Source: a virus
Reading direction: 5' to 3' (one strand)
DNA: 23,438 bases
Virus record (IMG/VR): IMGVR_UViG_3300003322_001531
Location: 1-23,438 of that record
A model generated the notes under the pieces. The model saw only the letters and a list, made by a program, of their open reading frames with translations, ran no database searches and was not told where the DNA came from. A program made the translations under genes and the position numbers. Shown piece by piece: positions 1 to 6,463 of the stretch. The number at the start of each line of letters is the position of its first letter. The stretch's first letter is position 1.

Positions 1-933
1 GGTCGGCAAGCCGCGGTACTCGGTGGTGGTCGACGCCACACCGCCGGTCGCTTGGATGCCGGCCAGATCCTGAACCCGGATCTGGCGATCTTCGTCGTTA
101 ATCGGGTCGTACCAGGTCACGATGACCTGATTGACCGCGCCGTCCTGCGCGCCGCCTTCGTCCTCCTCGATCGCCAGCAGGCCGGACTCGTAGTCGAACA
201 CCGGCAGGTCTTCGACGCGGTAGTCGTCGCGCAGCAGACGCAACGTCGAGCGGCCTGTGCTACGGTCGGTGTACTGCGCCGCGCCGATATGATCGATCAC
301 GACCTGCATGAAATCGCTGACCGAGGTTTGCCGCGCCCATCGCAGGCACAGGCCGAAGCTCTCGGCGTGCAGCGTGTCGGCGGCGCGGCGGTAGCTGGCC
401 TCGTCCAACAGGCCACGGTCCAGGCCGCGACCCCAATCTCGGTTCGTCAGGCACTCGACCAGGATGTGCGCCGGGTTCATTGATCGGATGGCGCCGTCGG
501 CGAGCCAGATCACCGCCTTCTCGGGATACCAGGGCGCGCCGTCCCAGCCGGCCAGCGCGCGCCGCGCGCGTTCCTTCCATGCCTTGGGGTACGGGTTGTT
601 CGCCGCGATCTGGCCGTCGAAGTACTGGGTCGTGGCGCCGCGGAACGCAGGCGTCGGCGCTCCATGCAGCGCGGCCAGCGCCGGCAGCACGGCTTGGTCG
701 GCCTCACCCATCAGCACGTCGAGCGTGCCCTTGATGCCGCCCTCGCCCTTGTCGCCGCCAAACAGGTCGGGCTTGTTGATGACGATCCGACCACTCTTGG
801 TGATCGAGCCCTTCCAGGCTTCGCGGTCGCCGACCTGAATCTCGACAATCTCGTCCACCGGCCCTCGTGCGAGGCCCATGTGCAATCCGAACAGGTAACG
901 GTGACCGACCGTCTGCTTCTTGCGACTACCCAC
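1..933 (-). CDS. Tail tip/host-specificity protein J-like, N-terminal part (cut by window edge)
   Basis: I translated this frame by hand: it stays open for 311 codons from a GTG at 933 to the window edge, so the C-terminus is missing. It starts MGSRKKQTVGHRYLFGLHMGLARG and continues with a 'VDEIVEIQVGDREAWKG' segment and a 'VIVTWYDPINDEDRQIRV' segment, the pattern of the central tip/fibre protein of siphophages (J-like, Phage-tail_3 type). Such proteins form the tip of the tail and contact the cell surface. The GTG overlaps the TAG of the upstream 71-aa gene by 8 bases, so translational coupling is likely. It is the last gene of the tail-tip cassette that is visible. Family assignment is from remembered motifs and position. 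Receptor specificity cannot be judged without the missing C-terminus. Confidence 0.8.
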   Translation of the reverse strand, partial: MGSRKKQTVGHRYLFGLHMGLARGPVDEIVEIQVGDREAWKGSITKSGRIVINKPDLFGGDKGEGGIKGTLDVLMGEADQAVLPALAALHGAPTPAFRGATTQYFDGQIAANNPYPKAWKERARRALAGWDGAPWYPEKAVIWLADGAIRSMNPAHILVECLTNRDWGRGLDRGLLDEASYRRAADTLHAESFGLCLRWARQTSVSDFMQVVIDHIGAAQYTDRSTGRSTLRLLRDDYRVEDLPVFDYESGLLAIEEDEGGAQDGAVNQVIVTWYDPINDEDRQIRVQDLAGIQATGGVASTTTEYRGLPT

Positions 934-1141
934 GCGCGGCCTCCGCGCGCGCGAAGGCGACCAGGTGCAGGCCCAGTGCATCGCCGGTCGCCTCGATCGT
1001 CTCGGCCTCGATGCCGTCGCGCACAAACGCGCTCCAGTCCAGGCCGTAGTAGGCGAACCACTCGCGCCCGCCCTGGGCGCAGAACCCCGGCCGCGCACCG
1101 AAACCCGGCGCGCGGCGCAGGTGATCCAGGGTCACGATCAC
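926..1141 (-). CDS. Small conserved phage tail-region protein (71 aa)
   Basis: The likely start is the GTG at 1141, which overlaps the TGA of the preceding gene; a longer in-frame ATG at 1216 lies inside that gene and is unlikely. The protein has the pattern TLDHLRRAPGFG..GFC..G.REWF...GLDW..FV..GI.AE...ATGDAL.L.LV, which I recognise as a small conserved protein placed between tail-tip genes in several proteobacterial siphophages. Its function is not known. It has no membrane segment and no signal peptide. Its place between the 78-aa protein and the J-like protein, with overlaps on both sides, indicates tail-tip assembly or structure. It takes the place that gpK/gpI-type assembly genes hold in lambda but shows no NlpC/P60 peptidase motif. 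Confidence 0.75.
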   Translation of the reverse strand: MIVTLDHLRRAPGFGARPGFCAQGGREWFAYYGLDWSAFVRDGIEAETIEATGDALGLHLVAFARAEAARG

Positions 1142-1374
1142 TTCTTGCCGCCCTTTTGCTTGATCGGCTGCGTGCGGTATTGCCCGACGCCCAACACCAT
1201 CCAATCCGAAATCCACACGTCGCCGAAGATCACCGCCTGCGGCGTGCCTTCGGTGGCCTGTGGGAACTGGAAGTCGCCGAATGCCGCCGGCTTGGGCTGC
1301 GGCGGTTTCGGCCGTGCGGCCGCCGAGACGAAATAGCTGACCAGCCAGATCGCCAGTTGGACCCAGACATTCAT
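1138..1374 (-). CDS. Small tail-tip protein with N-terminal hydrophobic segment (78 aa)
   Basis: A 78-aa protein. Residues about 3-20 (VWVQLAIWLVSYFVSAAA) are hydrophobic, followed by a proline/lysine linker and then a segment 'FPQATEGTPQAVIFGDVWISDWMVLGVGQYRTQPIK'. That last segment resembles the N-terminal start of J-like tail-tip proteins, which commonly carry a 'P..EG.P..V.FG.V.I..' motif. Here it is a separate small gene just upstream of the 71-aa gene and the J-like gene. It may be a split-off first domain of the tip protein, or a small membrane-active tip component. It follows the BR0599-like gene after 15 bases. The exact role is unknown. Confidence 0.75.
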   Translation of the reverse strand: MNVWVQLAIWLVSYFVSAAARPKPPQPKPAAFGDFQFPQATEGTPQAVIFGDVWISDWMVLGVGQYRTQPIKQKGGKK

Positions 1375-1389
1375 GGAAGCATTCCGATA

Positions 1390-2205
1390 TCAGAAGACGG
1401 GCGTGCCGTCGAAGGGGGATTTACCGGGCAGCCCCGGGGCGCCGCCGTAGTTGGGCGCGTTGGCGAACTTGCTGTGGCAGATCGCGATCGTCCGCGCGCA
1501 GCCGGGATAGGCGACGACGGCTTGCCCGACACGCAGCCCGTCGCCGGCTCCGAGCAAGATCAGCCGCTCGCCGACGTGCGAGCGGATACCGCGCCGCTCG
1601 ACACCCGCCTCGCCCAGATCCCAAGCCAGGAAGCCGCCGGCCAACCAGCCATCCGGAAGCAACCCGAACGCGCCTGCCGTGACGACGTTGCCGGCGATGG
1701 TCGCCAGCGCGGCCGGTACCCGATGCGCTTCCGGATTCACCCGGCAGTTGCGGTCGTACAGCGTGTGCGGGCAACCGCGCGTCCACGCCAGCCGCAGACC
1801 GGGCTGGCCGAGCGCGGCATCCAGCGACTGGCAGCGAACTTCGGCCGTTTCCAGCTTGGGGCGGTTGACCCCCGCGATGCGGCCCACCCAGGACACGCGC
1901 GCCTCGGCGTCGCCTTCGTGGATGTCGCGCACGAACACGGCGACCTCGGTCGACGGCGGCAAGCCGCGATAGAGGCGAGCCACTTCGAAATCGCCCGGCG
2001 CAGTGATCGTCAACACGTCGCTGGCGAGGTGGCCAGACTGGCGGATGCCGTCGTCGCTGATGGCGACGGCGCGATAGGTCTGGGTGTCGAGTTGAAAATC
2101 GCGGTCGCCGCCGGTGTAGCGCCAACGCTTGCCACCACGGACAAACTCGTACAAACGCCGGGGATTGCCCGCGGCGGTCGAGCGCTCGAATTGGTCGAAA
2201 CTCAT
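1390..2205 (-). CDS. BR0599/DUF2163-like tail hub protein, gpL analogue (271 aa)
   Basis: The 271-aa product shows the layout of phage BR0599/DUF2163 proteins, which play the part of lambda gpL and GTA hub proteins at the tail tip. The N-terminal half is beta-rich (YEFVRGGKRWRYT, SDVLTITAPGDFEVARLYR). The C-terminal half carries GCPHTLYDRNC (C145, C154) and GCARTIAICHSKFANAPNYGG (C236, C243). In gpL-type proteins, four such cysteines bind an iron-sulfur cluster, and all four are present here; C125 is extra. The start overlaps the stop of the upstream 567-aa tail gene by 4 bases. The family call is firm from motif recall; iron-sulfur binding is inferred from the family. Confidence 0.85.
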   Translation of the reverse strand: MSFDQFERSTAAGNPRRLYEFVRGGKRWRYTGGDRDFQLDTQTYRAVAISDDGIRQSGHLASDVLTITAPGDFEVARLYRGLPPSTEVAVFVRDIHEGDAEARVSWVGRIAGVNRPKLETAEVRCQSLDAALGQPGLRLAWTRGCPHTLYDRNCRVNPEAHRVPAALATIAGNVVTAGAFGLLPDGWLAGGFLAWDLGEAGVERRGIRSHVGERLILLGAGDGLRVGQAVVAYPGCARTIAICHSKFANAPNYGGAPGLPGKSPFDGTPVF

Positions 2206-3905
2206 GCCGGGACGGGTCCATCATCTTGATCGGGATCGCGCACCGCCCGGAGCACGACGGCCGCATCGGCGGCACCATCGCTATCGGTGTGATGCTCGAT
2301 CTCGGTTTCGTCGCTGTCGGCGCGCGACAAGGCCATGAAGCTGATCCGCTTCACGTCGCGCACGCGGACATCCGCGCCCAGCGCGGCGTCGAAGGTGATG
2401 CGGTCGATGGCGTCGTCCAGGCTGACCGCGGCGGTGATGCGGCGGTGGAAGGCGCGGCCGTCGCGCAGCTCGATCCGCAGGTCGCGCCGCCCAGGCCGCA
2501 GGCCGCCGAACCGCGCCAGGCCGACGTTGGCGACGTCCGCCGCCGTGGCGGTGCCGGCGACCGTGGCCAGCAAGGCCAAGTCGTCGGCGTGGGTCGGCCG
2601 CCACACGGCGCGCTGGCGGCCCCGCAGGGCGTACAGCCAGGACCGGACCCGCGCCCGCTCCACCCGACCGTGCATCCGCCAGCGATGCGATTGGGTAACG
2701 GCCGCCCAGTCCGCCGGGTCCAGCACGAACGGGGCGCCGAATTCGTTGTCCAGGGACAGCAGCGCGCGCTGCCAGCCGGCGGACAGCGATTCCGACTCGT
2801 CCGGGCGATCAGCCAGCACCGGGTGCCCGCGGTACATCGGCGCATCCACCAGGGCCGGCCAATCGCAGGGCTCGACCACGTCGAAGCGCACCGCGACCGT
2901 GGCGGCCTGATCGGTCAGGCGGTTTACCTTCGGCGCCTCGGCCAAGCGCGCGGTGCGCACCGGGTACAGACGCGTTCCTCGCGGCCAAGCGTGCGTGGTC
3001 GGATGCCGCAGGACGATGCGATCGGCGCCGATCGACTCGATCTCGGCGACTTCGGTCGAGAAGGCGGTCGGACCGCGCAGCAGCACCAGGCCGCCCGGCC
3101 GGAAATCCCGATAGGCCGGGTCGCAGGCCAAAACACGAACGCCGAGCGCATGCTCCGCGCCCAACCATTGCCCATCCGGCCAGATCGGCAACGCCCAGGT
3201 GCGCCCGCCCCAGCCGTACACGGACAAATCCAGCAGCGCCCGCTCGCGGCCGTCCACGATCAGCGTCGCTTCGAACGAGCGCCGCGGCGTCGACCGCAGC
3301 CCGCGCCGCTGCTCGACCTGCAGCGGACTGGTCAGGATGTCGGTCCGCCAGGCCAGCCGCTCCAGCACGCCCCGCGACCAATCGGGCACGAAGGCGAAGG
3401 CGACGATACGCTGGCCGGTGATAACGACCGGGATCTCGGCAAAGCCGTCGAACCGGAACCCCAAGGTGGCGCCGATCACCGGCGGCCCGTCCGTCCCGAC
3501 CGCCACCTGCCAGGTGCGTTCCGACAACGGCGCGAACGGCAGCGGCGGCACACCCGGCGCCGTCAGGACAATGCCCTCGCCGCCTGACAGCGTGGCGTCG
3601 GTCAAGGTCAGCGCCCGGCTGCGGAACGCATTCCACACGCGCACCGCGCGTCGCTGCACGCTGCTGACGTTGCCCAGGTTCAACACCCGCGGCTCGACGT
3701 GAATGCGGTCGAAGAAGTCATCGCCGAACAGCGCCTGCAGGGCGCCGCGACGTTGATCTCCGACGTGCTGCGGCACCTCGACGGTGCGCCGGCCATACTC
3801 AGGCTCCGATCCCAGCGCGCCGCTGGCGCGGCCGTCCCAAAAGGATCGGGTTCGGAAATAGTCGCCCTGACCGCTGAAGGTCAGCGGCCACAGGCCATGC
3901 CACAT
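2202..3905 (-). CDS. Tail-tip structural protein, distal-tail type (567 aa)
   Basis: A 567-aa protein with no membrane segments, rich in tryptophan and beta-type segments. The C-terminal third includes 'RARVRSWLYALRGRQRAVWRPTHADDLALL', a pattern I associate with large tail proteins lying after the tape measure in D3112/B3-like and Chi-like siphophages. In these the motif precedes a receptor- or hub-binding domain. It lies between the 311-aa tail protein (14 bases upstream) and the gpL-like hub (4-base overlap), so it most likely forms part of the distal tail or tip ring. I cannot assign a lambda counterpart. The ATG at 3905 (MWHGLWPLTF) is the first start after the stop of the upstream gene. 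Confidence 0.8.
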   Translation of the reverse strand: MWHGLWPLTFSGQGDYFRTRSFWDGRASGALGSEPEYGRRTVEVPQHVGDQRRGALQALFGDDFFDRIHVEPRVLNLGNVSSVQRRAVRVWNAFRSRALTLTDATLSGGEGIVLTAPGVPPLPFAPLSERTWQVAVGTDGPPVIGATLGFRFDGFAEIPVVITGQRIVAFAFVPDWSRGVLERLAWRTDILTSPLQVEQRRGLRSTPRRSFEATLIVDGRERALLDLSVYGWGGRTWALPIWPDGQWLGAEHALGVRVLACDPAYRDFRPGGLVLLRGPTAFSTEVAEIESIGADRIVLRHPTTHAWPRGTRLYPVRTARLAEAPKVNRLTDQAATVAVRFDVVEPCDWPALVDAPMYRGHPVLADRPDESESLSAGWQRALLSLDNEFGAPFVLDPADWAAVTQSHRWRMHGRVERARVRSWLYALRGRQRAVWRPTHADDLALLATVAGTATAADVANVGLARFGGLRPGRRDLRIELRDGRAFHRRITAAVSLDDAIDRITFDAALGADVRVRDVKRISFMALSRADSDETEIEHHTDSDGAADAAVVLRAVRDPDQDDGPVPA

Positions 3906-3919
3906 GCGAAATCCGCTCG

Positions 3920-4855
3920 TTACTCGGTGATGCGGTAGGCGTACCCGTAGATCCCGCTGTTGGGCGTACCGGCCGGGCCGTTTTTGCGATGGACCGGGAA
4001 CACCTTCCAGCGGTCGCTGCCCAGCACCAGTTCCTCGCCGGGAGCGTAGCTGTCCAGGCGAATAAAGCGCAGATCAGGTGGATGGCCGACATCGGAGTTC
4101 AGATCGCCGCCGCGCGGCACCGAACACCACAGCGGCTGGCCGGGCGCGCGGCCGGTCAAGGTGCTGTGCCCGATCTCCTTCAATAGATGGATCGGCGCGG
4201 CGCGGCGGCGCCAGCCGCAGTACAGCGCGCGCGTATCGCTACCACTGTCCGAGATGGCATGCCACCGAGGCGACACGCCGTCGAAGTCGGCGCGCACCCG
4301 CGTCGTCGGGGAGACGTAGTTGGCCCAGTAGTCATCAAACGCCATCGCATGGCGATAGTCGTCCGGGTTGTTGATGTAGTTGGCGTCGTAGTACCACTGG
4401 CTGCCGTAGACGTACTGCCCGGTGTTCACCACGCCCGCGGTCACCAGCGTGCCCGTCCCGAAGTGCTTGAACGTTCCCGCCTGGGTCTCCAGCACAATGT
4501 GCAGGTAAGGCCGCGGCGCCGTTGCGCTGAAGAAATGGACGGCGCTGTACGGACCTTGCACGTAGTTCGTCCAGACGTGCGCGCTGGCGTCCGCCTGGAC
4601 ATCGGGATTGGCGTTGGCCGCGTACCCGGTGTGGCCGAAGGCGCCGACGAACGGCGGCGGCCGAGCGCTGTCGCCGCCGCCCAGCTCGGTCAGGAAGGTG
4701 GCGTAGAACGCGCCGACATGCACGCTCAGCGCCTTGCCGGCCCGAGCGGTACGATCGCGCCATCCATCCACCGCCCAGCCGTTGCCTTGGGCGAACACCC
4801 GCAGCTTGTCGAGCAGTTCGTTGGGATCGTTCGCCGCGGAAGTCGCGTAGGCCAT
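3920..4855 (-). CDS. Tail protein (311 aa), function not recognised
   Basis: A 311-aa soluble protein rich in aromatic residues. It starts MAYATSAANDPNELLDKLRVFAQGNGWAVDGW, which looks like a helical N-terminus, followed by a beta-rich body (HVWTNYVQGPYSAVHFFSATAPRPYLHIVLE). The C-terminal part ends 'GEELVLGSDRWKVFPVHRKNGPAGTPNSGIYGYAYRITE', similar to the end of small tail proteins that follow the tape measure in transposable siphophages. The start lies directly at the stop of the 525-aa gene. Its context is a tail-tip cassette, so it is probably a virion component. I do not recognise a named domain. Confidence 0.75.
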   Translation of the reverse strand: MAYATSAANDPNELLDKLRVFAQGNGWAVDGWRDRTARAGKALSVHVGAFYATFLTELGGGDSARPPPFVGAFGHTGYAANANPDVQADASAHVWTNYVQGPYSAVHFFSATAPRPYLHIVLETQAGTFKHFGTGTLVTAGVVNTGQYVYGSQWYYDANYINNPDDYRHAMAFDDYWANYVSPTTRVRADFDGVSPRWHAISDSGSDTRALYCGWRRRAAPIHLLKEIGHSTLTGRAPGQPLWCSVPRGGDLNSDVGHPPDLRFIRLDSYAPGEELVLGSDRWKVFPVHRKNGPAGTPNSGIYGYAYRITE

Positions 4856-6432
4856 CAGTCCAGCTTCAGAGCGAAGTAGTTGTCGGGCGAGATGCGGAAG
4901 GCGTTCTGGAAGGCCATCCAGACCGCGCCGTCGTGGTCGATCCGCGATTCGGAGGCGGTGCTGAAGCCCGTGGTCCAGCCGCAGCCGTCGAACTCGCCCA
5001 ACTCGTGCCGCGGCGACGTGCTGCCCAACACCAACGGCAGCACGGGCGAGGTGCCGTCCAGGTTCTCGCGAAGATTAGGACGATCGCCCCAGGTCGACAT
5101 CGCGCTCGGATACACCTTGCCGGGTGTTTCGGTGTCGCCGTTGTCGCTCGATCCCGACGCATACCGGTTGGCATGCACACGCCAGACGTTGTCCGGATAG
5201 TTCGCCGCCAGCCCGTAGCGGCCTGGATCGAAGAAGCAGCGGAAGTTAGCGTCGGTACCGTCCGGTGTCAGCGTCTCCGACGAACCGCAGGCACCGATTG
5301 CGAGCGGATACTCATGGATCGATGGTGGCTCGTAGGCGTTGATGAAGCCCAGATAGGCGCTCAAATACACCGTACCGACTCGTGCAACGATCACCACCCG
5401 CTGGCCGTTGATCGCCAACCAGTAGGCGAAGGGACCATTGCGCAGCGGCAAACAACGCAGGCCACTGGCGTTGGTCTGCGTCCGCACGCTGCGCAGGGGA
5501 TTGTGCGAGCGAAAGCCGTACCAATTCAGGTTGTAGGTCGCGCGCGCGGCATCCTCGTACAGTTCGGCGCCGATGAAGATTGCCTTCTGCCCATCCAGGC
5601 TTGGCGCCTGCACGATCCACTGCCCCCGGTCTTCGAGTTCGAAGTCGGCGTTGAGATCGGTGTGGAAGCTGACATCGTTCACGTCGAGCGGATCGGCGCC
5701 GGCCGTGGCGGTGACCAGCACGCGCCAGAAGCGCGTTGGCGCGGGCGCGCCGGTGACCGGATAGGTCCGGCGCATGCGCGCGGTCGGCCAGACCTGGCCG
5801 GCCCACGCCTGCACCCGCGACCAGGCCGAGCCGTCGTCCGAACGCTGCAGTTCGAAAGCGCCCGGGCCGCGCGCGCCGCTGTCGCCGATGCCGAGCGTGA
5901 TCGCCTTGACCGAAGCGGGGCCGATCATCTCGATACTGGCGTGCGCCGGTAGATCGGCGACCGGCCGGCTGCCCCAGGTGTCCGTGCGGTTGTCGAACAC
6001 CGCGGCCGGATTGGTCAGGTTCGTCGTGCGGAAGCCTGCGTTGCGGCAGCCGTAGCGGCGGACCAGCGTCCAGGCCGGCGAGGTGTTCAAGGTGAAACGG
6101 TCGCCCGCGACGAACGGAGTCGATCCGGCGTTGATGCGAAACCGCAGCCGATCGGACTCGAAGGGCTGGCCCACTTGGGCGATGCCCAGGTCGCCCGCCA
6201 GCGCACCGACCACCTGGAACCGCCCGGCGTCGAGGGCCGTGATCGTGAATCCTTCAGCGACACTGGCGCTACCGCCGCGGTACCCGCCGGCAGCGCCGTC
6301 CGATCCAGTCAACGTGCCGTTGCCGGCGCCAGAATAGAGCAATCCCCAGGCGTGGCCCTCAGTGCAGAGCGCGGATTCCAGTCGGCCAAGGAAATCGAAG
6401 TAGTCGGAAGCCGTGCCGGTTCGTAAGGTCAT
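4855..6432 (-). CDS. Tail protein with discoidin-like (F5/8 C-type) domain (525 aa)
   Basis: This 525-aa protein is the first gene after the tape measure, 31 bases downstream of its stop. It starts MTLRTGTASDYFDFLGRLESALC. Residues about 146-258 (VFDNRTDTWGS, VKAITLGIGDSGARGPGAFELQRSDDGSAWSRVQAW, FWRVLVTATAGADPLDVNDVSFH) look like a galactose-binding/discoidin fold: a 'trembling' tryptophan, a QRSDDG turn and a closing W-R-V strand. Such domains often bind sugars. A long beta-rich C-terminal half follows (about 260-525). Placement says tail structure; carbohydrate binding is inference. The start at 6432 is the only good ATG after the tape-measure stop. Confidence 0.75.
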   Translation of the reverse strand: MTLRTGTASDYFDFLGRLESALCTEGHAWGLLYSGAGNGTLTGSDGAAGGYRGGSASVAEGFTITALDAGRFQVVGALAGDLGIAQVGQPFESDRLRFRINAGSTPFVAGDRFTLNTSPAWTLVRRYGCRNAGFRTTNLTNPAAVFDNRTDTWGSRPVADLPAHASIEMIGPASVKAITLGIGDSGARGPGAFELQRSDDGSAWSRVQAWAGQVWPTARMRRTYPVTGAPAPTRFWRVLVTATAGADPLDVNDVSFHTDLNADFELEDRGQWIVQAPSLDGQKAIFIGAELYEDAARATYNLNWYGFRSHNPLRSVRTQTNASGLRCLPLRNGPFAYWLAINGQRVVIVARVGTVYLSAYLGFINAYEPPSIHEYPLAIGACGSSETLTPDGTDANFRCFFDPGRYGLAANYPDNVWRVHANRYASGSSDNGDTETPGKVYPSAMSTWGDRPNLRENLDGTSPVLPLVLGSTSPRHELGEFDGCGWTTGFSTASESRIDHDGAVWMAFQNAFRISPDNYFALKLD

Positions 6433-6463
6433 GTGCGCTGCTGCAAATGCGTGGCCAAAAGGT

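Noticed and set aside
664-3587. Two long plus-strand open frames (521 and 453 codons)
   Set aside because: They are antisense to the J-like, hub and 567-aa tail genes. Composition and lack of motifs show shadow frames.
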